Assembly: GCA_017404725.1 (NCBI GenBank)
Contig: JAFRBS010000029.1
Span: 1-64,000 of the forward strand
Length of the DNA: 64,000 nucleotides
DNA from: Candidatus Saccharimonadota bacterium
GTDB lineage: Bacteria; Patescibacteriota; Saccharimonadia; Saccharimonadales; Saccharimonadaceae
Reading direction: 5' to 3'
Under the pieces are notes generated by a model. That model was given only the letters and a program-made list of their open reading frames with translations, made no database searches and was not told the origin of the DNA. Of this stretch, positions 1-7,493 are shown one piece after another. Numbering within the stretch: position 1 is the first letter of the stretch; the number at the start of each line of letters is the position of its first letter. Made by a program: the position numbers and the translations under genes.

Positions 1-155
1 TCCGCCCAGCTTCAGATCTTCCGTCATCCAACAATTTCCATCAGCCAATTTCCGCACAGTATAAGTCTTTACATTCGCTCCAGACGTCACGGGATTGGCG
101 CTCGTCCCTGTTCCGTCCAAGCCGCGAATGTCGTACAATGTCGTTTAAGCGACAT
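1..155 (-). pseudogene. Silent FISUMP-domain cassette A (runs off left edge)
   Basis: Reading the minus strand from 155 leftward gives an open FISUMP (Fibrobacter succinogenes major paralogous domain) frame with residues TTLYDIRGLDGTG, KTYTVRKLADGNCWMTEDL and KLGG. It continues past the window edge. It has no start codon, ribosome site or promoter. The same frame hits a TAA stop immediately upstream (V-A-stop-T-T-L-Y-D), where the expressed copy at 1401 has V-A-Q-T-T-L-Y-D. By eye it differs from cassette C (3651-3803) at only about ten of the first 150 bases. I infer a silent donor cassette rather than ordinary decay, because its boundary coincides exactly with the palindrome at 138-155. Plain gene fragment is the alternative. 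Confidence 0.7.
138..155 (-). repeat. Palindromic cassette-boundary site A
   Basis: The minus strand reads ATGTCG-CTTAAA-CGACAT, a 6-bp inverted repeat around a 6-bp spacer. It is followed by TGTACGACATTCG, which contains a third CGACAT half-site. The identical core occurs at 3786-3803 (minus), and a variant with spacer CACAAA lies inside the expressed gene at 1401-1418 (plus). The TAA inside the CTTAAA spacer closes the cassette frame. The layout resembles a crossover site for a tyrosine recombinase or invertase. That role is inference. Confidence 0.6.
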
Positions 156-170
156 TAAGCAAAAATCGAG

Positions 171-258
171 ACAACCCCCCAAAAATCCCCAAAAAACCAA
201 AAACCAACAAAAACCTCCAAAAATAAACCAAAATCCAACAAAAAATCCCACAAAATTT
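171..258. other. G-free A/C-rich tract (T/G-rich on minus strand)
   Basis: No G occurs on the plus strand from 171 to 258. The tract is runs of A broken by CC, CCC, CCCC and CCCCCC. On the minus strand it lies directly upstream of cassette A and includes G4 and G6 runs near 175-190, with further GG pairs. Such a tract could favour a G-quadruplex or R-loop next to the recombination site. It also abuts the promoter of the expressed FISUMP gene. Confidence 0.6.
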
Positions 259-286
259 GTATTTTTTATCGCGCATATGCTATAAT
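257..286 (+). promoter_or_regulatory. Promoter of expressed FISUMP gene
   Basis: TTGTAT at 257-262 and an extended TGC-TATAAT at 278-286 are spaced 18 bp. The start ATG (293) is only 7 nt after the -10 box, so the transcript should be leaderless or nearly so. If the 155-1401 segment inverts, this promoter travels with the N-terminal coding segment. Confidence 0.65.
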
Positions 287-292
287 GGAAAC

Positions 293-2074
293 ATGACAGA
301 GAAAAAAGAGGCGCATAAAGCCAGAGATATTTTCTTTAAGGTTGGGGCTGGTGTAGCTATCTTTGGGGTTGCGTTTTTCGTGACGTTCCTATCTTCTTCG
401 CATTTTATGCCAGTTTCGGAAAGCTCCGCGGAAACCACGGGCGATTATTATGCTAACATCACTAACACCGGTTCGATCGACATAAGCCTCGTGGCGACCC
501 CTGATGGAATTGGCAAGGTCGGCAAGGACACGCTCACGGTCGACACGAACGCGACCTCTGGGTACAAACTTTATCTCTCGACAGTCTCTACTGCCCCGAA
601 CAACATGCTTTATCTTTCGACCGATGACACGACCGGGCTGACCGCTACGACCGGCTCGATCGCGACCCCGTCTAAGCTCGCGCCGAACACTTGGGGCTAC
701 GCGCCTTCGCGCTCTACCCCTTCGGACACTGCCGTTTCTTATACCGACGCCGCGGCCGACGCCGTAACAGGGAGCGCCGTGTTTATTGGTGTGCCTGAGT
801 ATGGCGACGAAAACATTATCTATACGAACGACACGCCTACCGTTTCCGGCTCAAACACCATCGACGTCTATTACGGCGTGAACGCCTCAACAGCCCTGCC
901 TTCAGGGGAATATTCGAATACGGTCGTGTATACCGCCATAGTAGACGCAATAAATCCAGACAGCGAAGACGTCACGATCTCCCCAGTTTCCCAGAACAGC
1001 CTCAGCGCCGGCACAACCGTTATAATCTCTACCGGACTTTACCCTGGCTTTGCCGCCTCTGATATGGGTACAATCTCCGTAGCGCTCGGAGGAAATGCCT
1101 GCACGAACGTCACCCCGTCCATCGGCGCAAACGGAAACCTCGTAGTTACCTGTAATACTCCTGCCGCCGCAGAAGCCGGCTCGGTTGACGTCGTCGTGAC
1201 CGTCGCGAAGTACGGAAAGACCTATACTTTGACGGGTGGGTATGAGTATATTAATCCATTGCCAGATTTTTACACAATTTCAACAATGCAGGAGATGACA
1301 AGTAGCGTTTGTAATTCCGTCCCAACGCCATCAGCGTCCGCTACAACGTCCATGACGGCCGAAAATTATGATTCAACTCAACTTGTGGCCGGCGGGTCTT
1401 ATGTCGCACAAACGACATTGTACGACATTCGGGACAATAATTCATACATTGTTCGGAAGTTATCCGACGGAAGCTGTTGGATGACCCAAGACCTTAAGCT
1501 CGGTGGCAGCTCCGCCGTAACCTTAACCACAGAAAATTCTGATCTTCCAGAGGGCTCAGCAAACTGGACTCTAAACACTGAGAATACTGGTACTTGGTGT
1601 ACCGATCAAACCGCCGCTTGTTATAACCAACAGCTAATGCTAAAGACTGGTGTCCCTAACGGTTATCTCTACAACTGGTACGCGGCTACCGCCGGCACAG
1701 GCGTCTACGGTACAGGCGCAGGAAGCGAAGCTACGGCAAGCATCTGTCCAAAAGGCTGGAAACTACCAACTGGTGGTCCATCTAGTCAGTTTGCGAACCT
1801 CGACATCGCCTACGGCGGCTCAGGTTCTAACCGTACCGGCGATACGTCGCAAGTCACAAAATTCCTAGCCTCGCCCCTTAACTTTAATTATACCGGCTAC
1901 CGCAATGGCGGCTCGGTCAACTTCCCGTCAGACTACGCGCTCTACTGGTCGTCTACGGCGGGTTCCGAGGTGTACGCGTACAACTTGTACTTCCACTCCG
2001 GTGGCTACTTCGACCCTCAGGCCTACAACTACAAGTACGTCGGATTTGCCGTACGCTGCGTAGCCGCCTCCTAG
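293..2074 (+). CDS. Surface-anchored FISUMP (lectin-like) protein, expressed copy
   Basis: This 593-aa protein has an N-terminal membrane anchor or signal (about residues 13-37), then Thr/Ser-rich beta-type repeats. An IPT/TIG-like Ig fold follows at about 225-321, and a C-terminal FISUMP domain at about 376-593 carries CWMTQDL, YLYNWYAA, SICPKGWKLP and a YWSS...GFAVRC end. It should be displayed outside the cell, probably for adhesion or recognition; that function is inferred. I start it at ATG 293 rather than the upstream TTG because TATAAT sits at 281-286. The palindrome at 1401-1418 encodes YVAQTT exactly at the border between stalk and FISUMP domain. The same border starts the silent cassettes on the opposite strand, so the C-terminal domain looks exchangeable by inversion. 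Confidence 0.85.
   Translation: MTEKKEAHKARDIFFKVGAGVAIFGVAFFVTFLSSSHFMPVSESSAETTGDYYANITNTGSIDISLVATPDGIGKVGKDTLTVDTNATSGYKLYLSTVSTAPNNMLYLSTDDTTGLTATTGSIATPSKLAPNTWGYAPSRSTPSDTAVSYTDAAADAVTGSAVFIGVPEYGDENIIYTNDTPTVSGSNTIDVYYGVNASTALPSGEYSNTVVYTAIVDAINPDSEDVTISPVSQNSLSAGTTVIISTGLYPGFAASDMGTISVALGGNACTNVTPSIGANGNLVVTCNTPAAAEAGSVDVVVTVAKYGKTYTLTGGYEYINPLPDFYTISTMQEMTSSVCNSVPTPSASATTSMTAENYDSTQLVAGGSYVAQTTLYDIRDNNSYIVRKLSDGSCWMTQDLKLGGSSAVTLTTENSDLPEGSANWTLNTENTGTWCTDQTAACYNQQLMLKTGVPNGYLYNWYAATAGTGVYGTGAGSEATASICPKGWKLPTGGPSSQFANLDIAYGGSGSNRTGDTSQVTKFLASPLNFNYTGYRNGGSVNFPSDYALYWSSTAGSEVYAYNLYFHSGGYFDPQAYNYKYVGFAVRCVAAS
1401..1418 (+). repeat. Palindromic site B inside the expressed FISUMP gene
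   Basis: The sequence is ATGTCG-CACAAA-CGACAT in frame (Tyr-Val-Ala-Gln-Thr-Thr), followed by TGTACGACATTCG as in cassette A. It is inverted relative to sites A (138-155) and C (3786-3803). Only two spacer bases differ from the silent sites (CAC versus CTT), and these turn TAA into CAA. A crossover to the right of them would join the stalk to either cassette in frame and leave the stop behind. Confidence 0.6.
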
Positions 2075-2169
2075 GTCGCTTTCGCGTAGCTTTAGTTTAC
2101 TTCTGCCGACTCGCCGTCTCAAAAACCTTGGCATTTCGTTAATAAATGACGTTATCCATAGATGCCCGG

Positions 2170-2313
2170 CTATTTGATTTTCACGGCCTTTTTCAAGACT
2201 TCCTGCTGGTCTTTATAAGTGGCTTCAAGAGCTTTCTGAAAAATAGCACGAACAGCCGGACTGGGATTCTTCGCGACTAGATCCCTGGCGGTAACTGATT
2301 TTCTCGGGGCCAT
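2170..2313 (-). CDS. 47-aa partner of zeta-like kinase (possible antitoxin)
   Basis: This small ORF begins MAPRKSVTARDLVAKNPSPA and ends in a Lys-rich tail (KKAVKIK). It starts at ATG 2313 behind AAAGGAG, with a 6-nt spacer. The ribosome site lies inside the last codons of the kinase gene, and only one base separates the kinase stop (2315) from this ATG, so translation is probably coupled. Its length, basic character and tight linkage to a zeta-type toxin suggest an antitoxin or accessory protein. Known epsilon/PezA antitoxins lie upstream of zeta, so the order here is reversed and the role is inferred. It falls within the segment between sites B and C. Confidence 0.6.
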   Translation of the reverse strand: MAPRKSVTARDLVAKNPSPAVRAIFQKALEATYKDQQEVLKKAVKIK

Positions 2314-2314
2314 G

Positions 2315-3010
2315 CTATTCTCCTTTAATATATTTAATCAACTTATCTTTATTATATTCCAGTTTTACAAATTCGTCAATTTCTGAGAAATCCATGTTGT
2401 CATACCATACGCCGATGCGATTATCTGCGGTTTTAACAACAATATCAATAGAAATTTGGCCATGGAATTCCTGATAGATCTTTTTCAGATTTTCCAAGGT
2501 ATTATAATAAACCTTAATGAACCCACCAAATTTAATTGCGCGATGTTCGATTTTCTCGCGTGCCTTAGTAAATTCCCAGGCTGTCTTTGGATCCTGGTAT
2601 GTATAAATTATTTTAACCATGTAGCCGTGTTTAAGCGTACGCTCAATATTAGTTTTAGCCTTTGGACTACCAAAAGTACCGTCCATGATAAAGTCAAGGT
2701 TATGGTACAGGGCGTAACTAAAAACTTCGCTAAGCAGTGTCGTTGCGCCAAGTCGGAATCTGTCCGCTTCTTTTGGGTCATAATTTTCAATTTGGGAAGC
2801 GATTTCGTCCATATCTATACGGACGAAGTTAATTTTGGAAAAGTCAATGATATTTTTAGAAAGTTCAGTTTTACCGGCGCCAGGTAGCCCAGCCATAAAA
2901 ATCGCCGTTGGGTCGTTTTGAGGTTCTGCTCCAGAGGCCTCGACAAGAGCTTTGACAAATTCTCGTCTATGTTGTTTTGCCCAAAGTGCTGCTGGATTTT
3001 CTGTTGTCAT
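2315..3010 (-). CDS. Zeta-toxin-like P-loop kinase
   Basis: This 231-aa protein has a Walker A motif GLPGAGKT at residues 41-48, then a FVRIDMDEI segment at 62-70 and DGTFG at 110-114. That is the arrangement of zeta toxin/PezT family kinases, which phosphorylate UDP-N-acetylglucosamine-type sugars and block wall synthesis. Whether this one is toxic cannot be seen. It is followed one base later by a 47-aa gene. It lies between the expressed FISUMP gene and cassette C, inside the segment that would invert if sites B and C recombine, and could penalise loss of the locus. A plain nucleotide or aminoglycoside kinase of the same superfamily is the alternative. Confidence 0.75.
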   Translation of the reverse strand: MTTENPAALWAKQHRREFVKALVEASGAEPQNDPTAIFMAGLPGAGKTELSKNIIDFSKINFVRIDMDEIASQIENYDPKEADRFRLGATTLLSEVFSYALYHNLDFIMDGTFGSPKAKTNIERTLKHGYMVKIIYTYQDPKTAWEFTKAREKIEHRAIKFGGFIKVYYNTLENLKKIYQEFHGQISIDIVVKTADNRIGVWYDNMDFSEIDEFVKLEYNKDKLIKYIKGE

Positions 3011-3087
3011 GATTATATTATATCAAAGTTTTTAGACGATCTTTGGGCCCCTGCTTCTATTTGGTGGTTTTAAGGCTGAGAAAACGG

Positions 3088-3803
3088 TTAGGACGATGCG
3101 GCGAGGCAGCGGATGGCGTAGCCGGTAAACTTACTGCTGCTAAACTGGAGTATGAAATTGCCGCCAATGCGAAAGTCGAAACGAAACGCATTTATCTCAG
3201 TAGTATTTGCGGTGCGCGACCAATAGCTTGCGCGATTTACTGTGCTAGAAACCGTGCCATCCACGTAGCCAGTATAGTTAAAGGATAGGGGGTCAGCTGT
3301 AAACTTAGCTACCCACGATACATCCGATCTATTCTCACCACTTCCACCATAGGCGACATCGAGAGTGGCAAACTGACCGCCGGAGCCACCAGTTGGTAAT
3401 TTCCAACCCTTAGGACAAATGGAGCCCGCCGCGTTATCGGAAGTCAGCTCATACGTTCCCGTTCCAGCTGTAGCAGTATACCAGTTGTAGAGATACCCGT
3501 TAGGAACCCCCGTCTTAATCCATAGGCTCTGGTTATCACAGGCTGCGGAATCAGTGTCGCACCACGTCCCCGTATTCTCCACTGGCAAGGTATAGGTTGT
3601 GCCTTGCGCAAGATCCGTTTCACTAGACGTCAACGTCACAGCAGAGTTTCCGCCCAGTTTCAAGTCTTCCGTCATCCAACAATTTCCATCAGCCAATTTC
3701 CGCACAGTATAAGTCTTTACATTCGCTCCAGAAGTCACTGGATTCGCGCTCGTACCTGTTCCGTCTAGGCCGCGAACGTCGTACAATGTCGTTTAAGCGA
3801 CAT
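3088..3803 (-). pseudogene. Silent FISUMP-domain cassette C
   Basis: An open minus-strand frame runs from the palindrome at 3786-3803 to a TAA at 3088. It encodes a complete FISUMP domain (KTYTVRKLADGNCWMTEDL, YLYNWYTATAGTGTY, SICPKGWKLPTGG, GYAIRCLAASS). It has no signal peptide, stalk, RBS or in-frame ATG near its 5' end, and a TAA precedes it. It closely matches cassette A over the shared part and, more loosely, the expressed domain at 1432-2074. The frame after the palindrome matches the expressed gene, so inversion of 1401-3803 would yield an intact stalk-FISUMP fusion. I infer a reservoir cassette. If translated alone from TTG, the product would lack an export signal. Confidence 0.75.
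3786..3803 (-). repeat. Palindromic cassette-boundary site C
   Basis: The minus strand reads ATGTCG-CTTAAA-CGACAT, identical to site A, and is followed by TGTACGACGTTCG. It marks the 5' edge of cassette C, is inverted relative to site B and lies in direct orientation with site A. A-C recombination would therefore delete the expressed gene, while B-C would invert the segment carrying the zeta-like pair. Confidence 0.6.
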
Positions 3804-3820
3804 CTAGCTTTTCGAACCGG

Positions 3821-3844
3821 CTTATGCTATAATGAGAGCATAAG
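3821..3844 (+). promoter_or_regulatory. Promoter with operator-like inverted repeat
   Basis: TATAAT at 3828-3833, preceded by TGC, is embedded in a perfect 8-bp inverted repeat, CTTATGCT (3821-3828) and AGCATAAG (3837-3844). The repeat covers the -10 box and start point for the FISUMP paralogue at 3856. This could be a repressor site or a 5' hairpin of the mRNA. Confidence 0.5.
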
Positions 3845-3855
3845 TTTGGAGGAGT

Positions 3856-5172
3856 GTGCGAAATCTAAGGCGAAAATTTGGGATTTTTGGAATCGTCCTA
3901 GCGGCATTCTTTGCTGTTGCTGGCTTTGCGCATTTTGACGAGACGAAAGCGATTTCGGTTTCGGGGAACGTTAAGGTCCAGGCGGAGATTACTCCTTCGG
4001 TTTCGATGCAGATCCAAAGTCCGAACGATAATGATCCGACTTGCGTAGCAGAGAGCGGGGCGAAACCGTCTTGTGCATCGCTTGCCATGGAGCCGGACAC
4101 TTATAATTCCAGCTATTCAGATATCACGGTCTATACGAACAACTACAGCGGCTATTCTCTGACGGTCGAGGCGGCGGACCCGAACTTAACCAACGTTTCG
4201 GACAGCACGCTTACTATTCCGACGGGGATTTTGGCGGAAAGCGGTGGCTCGGTTCCGGGCGGACAGAACAAATGGTCGTTTAAATCGGACGGGTATATCG
4301 AAAAATGGACGGCGATGTCCTCAAGTCCGATCACTGTCGTGGCGTATAACAGCCCGGTCCCAGAAGGGAACACTACGCGGGTTACTTACGGAATTTCCTC
4401 GGGGACTAACCCGGTCGGCGTCTATAGCACGACTTTGACATATACCGCGACGGTTTACGACGGCGCTAACCCGGCGACGGAGGAAGTCGCGTATATGCAG
4501 GGCTTTGTCTGCGGTTCGCTTGGCCAGGGCGAAACGACGACGCTTATGGACCGGCGCGATCGAAAGACGTATGCAGTTTCGCGATTGGCCGATGGGCTTT
4601 GTTGGATGGGCGAGGATCTCCAGCTCGGCGGCGATTATGATATGCAGTTGACCTCTGATTTGTCCGACGTCACTACGAGTTTCACGCTTAAGGCAGAAGA
4701 TACTTCGGAATGGTGCACAACGAACTCAGCAGAATGTACCGACCAATCGCTAATGCGAAAAACCGGCGGAACGGGCACAAATTACGCGCCGACGTACCTC
4801 TATAACTGGTACGCAGTCACAGCCGGCGGCGGAACTTACAATACGACTTCCGGCATGGTCGAAAGCTCAATTTGTCCGAAAGGCTGGAAACCGCCGCACG
4901 GCGGAACCGGCATCGGCTCATTCGCATCAATCACGGCGACATATAATACCGTAGCCGCGCTGACCACTCAGCCGCTCCCAGGTTTCAACTTCACCGGTTT
5001 CAGAACGGGCGCGACGGTCAACTACCCTTCGACGGGCGGCTATTATTGGGCTCGCTCAGCGGTCGACGCGCTGAACGCGAATTACCTGGTCTTCCACTCG
5101 AATGTAGTCAATCCACAAAACACCGCACAAAAATATTACGGCTTTGCGCTACGTTGCGTGTCGACGCTCTAG
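3856..5172 (+). CDS. Surface FISUMP protein, fixed paralogue
   Basis: This 438-aa protein has a signal peptide or anchor (GIFGIVLAAFFAVAGFA, about residues 9-25), a beta-rich stalk to about residue 215, and a C-terminal FISUMP domain. The domain carries GLCWMGEDLQLGG, YLYNWYAV, SICPKGWKPP and YYWARS...GFALRC. The only in-frame start is GTG 3856, with GGAGGA two to three bases upstream, so spacing is short. It lacks the ATGTCG-N6-CGACAT palindrome (the matching peptide is GETTTLMDRRD), so it should not take part in cassette exchange. It converges on truB with an 8-bp gap. It probably acts in surface recognition, with ligand unknown. Confidence 0.8.
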   Translation: MRNLRRKFGIFGIVLAAFFAVAGFAHFDETKAISVSGNVKVQAEITPSVSMQIQSPNDNDPTCVAESGAKPSCASLAMEPDTYNSSYSDITVYTNNYSGYSLTVEAADPNLTNVSDSTLTIPTGILAESGGSVPGGQNKWSFKSDGYIEKWTAMSSSPITVVAYNSPVPEGNTTRVTYGISSGTNPVGVYSTTLTYTATVYDGANPATEEVAYMQGFVCGSLGQGETTTLMDRRDRKTYAVSRLADGLCWMGEDLQLGGDYDMQLTSDLSDVTTSFTLKAEDTSEWCTTNSAECTDQSLMRKTGGTGTNYAPTYLYNWYAVTAGGGTYNTTSGMVESSICPKGWKPPHGGTGIGSFASITATYNTVAALTTQPLPGFNFTGFRTGATVNYPSTGGYYWARSAVDALNANYLVFHSNVVNPQNTAQKYYGFALRCVSTL

Positions 5173-5180
5173 GCCTAAGC

Positions 5181-5846
5181 CTAGTCAACAACCCCAAAAT
5201 CTTCCAAAGTTTTCGCGTCTTTTACGTCATAATTGCCGATTTTCAGGCGACGAAGCGCCGTCAGATACGCTCTGGTCCCTAAAATTTTGCCAATATCTTC
5301 GCCGAGAGTACGAACATAAGTCCCGGAAGAAACGTGGCAGCGAATTTTCAGGACAGGGAAAGCGTAATCTAAAATCTCGATGCTATAGATCATAATTTTT
5401 CTAGTCGGCATTTCCACGGCGCGTCCCTTACGGGCTAGTTTATAAGCGCGTTGGCCGTTAATTTTAACTGCGGAAAATTGCGGCAAAGTCTGTTCGATCT
5501 CACCTTTAAAGCGGCCCACGGCGGCCTCCACTTCTTCTAAAGTAGGCGCCTTAGCGACTTTTTCCTCAGTAATCTCGCCCTCAGGGTCGCCAGTCGTAGA
5601 CGTTGTGCCGAGCCTAATCGTCGCCTCATAAACCTTGTCTAGCTTCAAAAATTCTTGGCACTTTTTCGTCATTTTGCCGGACATCAAAATCAAAAGTCCG
5701 GTCGCAAAGGGATCGAGGGTCCCGGTATGACCGACCTTAACCTTTTTCCCGGCGGCCTCAGAAATCTTACGTCGCACGCGTGCAACCACGCCAAACGAGG
5801 TCATATTCTCTGGCTTATCGATTAATATCATCTGATCCGGGCTCAT
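5181..5846 (-). CDS. truB: tRNA pseudouridine synthase B
   Basis: TruB makes pseudouridine 55 in the T loop of tRNAs. The 221-aa protein has the family N-terminus (ILIDKPENMTSFGVV), and the catalytic motif HTGTLDPFATG places the nucleophilic Asp at residue 45. The nearby KVYEATIRLG and SSGTYVRTLGEDIG stretches are also typical. It is shorter than E. coli TruB because the C-terminal PUA domain is missing or reduced. The start ATG 5846 follows ATATAATATTTCT on the minus strand, again with almost no leader. Confidence 0.93.
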   Translation of the reverse strand: MSPDQMILIDKPENMTSFGVVARVRRKISEAAGKKVKVGHTGTLDPFATGLLILMSGKMTKKCQEFLKLDKVYEATIRLGTTSTTGDPEGEITEEKVAKAPTLEEVEAAVGRFKGEIEQTLPQFSAVKINGQRAYKLARKGRAVEMPTRKIMIYSIEILDYAFPVLKIRCHVSSGTYVRTLGEDIGKILGTRAYLTALRRLKIGNYDVKDAKTLEDFGVVD

Positions 5847-5908
5847 AGAAATATTATATCATGCGGAATTTCCTGGCGAAAATGCTTATGATGTTGTATA
5901 ATAAGCTT

Positions 5909-6541
5909 ATGGATAATAAAGAACGAATTAGTCAGGGTGGCGGAGAAAATCAGTGGGAAGGTCTGAAAAATGTCGAATTTTCAGCAGAAAAGGCTCAGGA
6001 GCGAGCAAATTTAGCGGCCCAAGAACGAGCAGAGAAGTCTAAAGAGCAAGCAGACTCCCCGGCCCAGAGAGCGGAAAAAGCCAAGCCGAGCGTCGAATAT
6101 CATCAGGTTGAAAAAGAATATGGCGACCTAGTGCGCCCAAAAGTCATAAAATTCCCGGCCGGAACAGAACTTGGCCAGGCGTTACCGGCGGGCGAATCCC
6201 CGAGCGATTATATTAAGTACCCGTCGTCGGAAAAGGAAACTGCCGCGGTAAAGAGGGAATTATCTGGACAGAGCTTCGTGGACCAGATTTATAGAGCAGA
6301 AAGCCTCGAAGAATTTCAAGAAGCAAAAGCTTTAGCGAAAAAAATCGAAAGCGACAAAGTCATCGCTAATGACAAAGAGCTTCAAAGCGTCCTAGACCAG
6401 GTCAAAGAACATAAGGCTAGCCCTGCATATAAAGAAAAAGAAGCCTTTTTCGCGCTCGACGGCGATGGGGCAGGCCCTGACCTCTCCGCACGAAGGGCGG
6501 CGTTCGTTGCCAAAGTGCAAAAAGCGCGAGCAGCAAGTTAA
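5909..6541 (+). CDS. Hypothetical charged protein, 210 aa
   Basis: I do not recognise the family. The protein is highly charged and Ala/Glu/Lys/Gln-rich, with a probable coiled coil at about residues 20-60 (EKAQERANLAAQERAEK). There is no signal peptide or membrane segment, so it is probably cytoplasmic. I start at ATG 5909, which follows TGTATAATAAGCTT, rather than at 5861, which would put the -10 box inside the gene. The truB promoter is divergent, so the two genes share a short regulatory region. A helical cytoplasmic scaffold or cell-cycle protein is possible but unsupported. Confidence 0.6.
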   Translation: MDNKERISQGGGENQWEGLKNVEFSAEKAQERANLAAQERAEKSKEQADSPAQRAEKAKPSVEYHQVEKEYGDLVRPKVIKFPAGTELGQALPAGESPSDYIKYPSSEKETAAVKRELSGQSFVDQIYRAESLEEFQEAKALAKKIESDKVIANDKELQSVLDQVKEHKASPAYKEKEAFFALDGDGAGPDLSARRAAFVAKVQKARAAS

Positions 6542-6552
6542 ACTTGCTAAAT

Positions 6553-6577
6553 AAAAAAGAGCCCCCTATGAGCTTTT
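6553..6577 (-). terminator. Terminator of tRNA-Ser
   Basis: On the minus strand, just after the tRNA CCA, AGCTC-ATAGG-GGGCT forms a short stem with one G-U pair. It is followed by CTTTTTT, and A residues upstream can extend the pairing. Confidence 0.5.
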
Positions 6578-6663
6578 TGGCGGTAGGGACAGGATTCGAA
6601 CCTGCGGACGTTTCCGTCTCTGGTTTTCAAGACCAGTGCCTTCAACCACTCGGCCACCCTACC
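6578..6663 (-). tRNA. tRNA-Ser (UGA)
   Basis: The 86-nt tRNA has acceptor GGTAGGG pairing with CCCTACC, discriminator G and an encoded CCA. The D arm is GCCGAGTGGTT..., and the anticodon loop CTTGAAA gives UGA. A long type II variable arm and a GGTTCGAATCC T arm complete it. It reads UCA codons, and UCG by wobble-type expansion. Confidence 0.95.
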
Positions 6664-6728
6664 GCCTATAATTATAGCATATTTTGTGGTATAATATGGT
6701 AAATATAATCGTTAAATTAAGGAGTTTT

Positions 6729-7433
6729 ATGTCAGGACATAGTAAATGGGAAACGACAAAACGCCAGAAGGCAGTAGTTGACGCAAAGCGCGGCGCGCTA
6801 TTTACGAAAATTGGAAACCAAATTGCCATTGCGGCGCGCGCCGGTACCGATCCAGCAATGAACCCGTCGCTTGCGATGGTACTTGAAAAAGCGAAACACG
6901 CGAATATGCCGAAGGCGAACATCGAGCGCGCGATCGCGCGCGCCGCTTCGAAGGAAGGCGCAGCGCTGATTGAGGAAACTTACGAGGCTTATGGCCCTGG
7001 CGGAATCGGCGTAATCATCGAAGTCGCGACCGATAATAAGAACCGCACGATGCCAGAAGTTCGAAATACTCTTCAGAAAAACGGCGGCCGGATGGCCGAC
7101 CCAGGTTCGGTTATGTTCCAATTTGAGCGTAAGGGCGTAATTTTCGTTTCCGACAAGGGCGAAGATGCTCTGATGACCGCGCTGGATGCTGGCGCAGAGG
7201 ACGCCTCCGAAGAAGAAGACGGCACAGAAATTATTACCGCCGCTTCCGATTTAATGAAGGTTCGCCAAGCTTTAGTTGACGCGGGGCTGACCGTTACTTC
7301 GGCAGAGCTGAAATATTTGCCAACCGGCGCGCGCGTTGAACTCGATGGCGAAGACTTGGAAAAAGCCGAAAAATTGCTCGAAGCGGTTGACGACCTTGAC
7401 GATGTCACCGCCGTCCATACCAACCTCGGATAA
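6729..7433 (+). CDS. yebC: YebC/PmpR-family regulator
   Basis: The 234-aa protein begins MSGHSKWETTKRQKAVVDAK and contains NMPKANIERAIARA and YEAYGPGGIGVIIEVATDN, which identify the YebC/TACO1 family. YebC proteins act at ribosomes to ease translation of proline-rich stretches, and some have been described as transcription regulators. This genome encodes several Pro-rich surface proteins (for example 55535-57097), which fits a translation role. The start ATG 6729 has AAGGAG upstream. The ORF could extend to 6684, but the promoter TATAAT lies there. Confidence 0.92.
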   Translation: MSGHSKWETTKRQKAVVDAKRGALFTKIGNQIAIAARAGTDPAMNPSLAMVLEKAKHANMPKANIERAIARAASKEGAALIEETYEAYGPGGIGVIIEVATDNKNRTMPEVRNTLQKNGGRMADPGSVMFQFERKGVIFVSDKGEDALMTALDAGAEDASEEEDGTEIITAASDLMKVRQALVDAGLTVTSAELKYLPTGARVELDGEDLEKAEKLLEAVDDLDDVTAVHTNLG

Positions 7434-7455
7434 GTATACTACTTCCCGCCAAAAA

Positions 7456-7486
7456 CAAAAATAGCCCCAATAGGGGCTATTTTTGT
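7456..7486. terminator. Bidirectional terminator between yebC and rplY
   Basis: A perfect hairpin AAAATAGCCCC-AATA-GGGGCTATTTT has A and T tracts on both sides, so it can end both the rightward yebC and leftward rplY transcripts. Confidence 0.9.
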
Positions 7487-7493
7487 TAGTCTT

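Noticed and set aside
3043-3288. Plus-strand ORF of 81 aa opposite cassette C.
   Set aside because: It is the antisense shadow of the FISUMP cassette and has no promoter or ribosome site.
1432-5172. Diversity-generating retroelement target in the FISUMP C-termini (Tyr/Asn-rich stretch, codons ending in C).
   Set aside because: FISUMP copies differ along the whole domain rather than only at adenines of a template repeat, and no reverse transcriptase or template repeat is visible in the window. The region left of base 1 is unseen.
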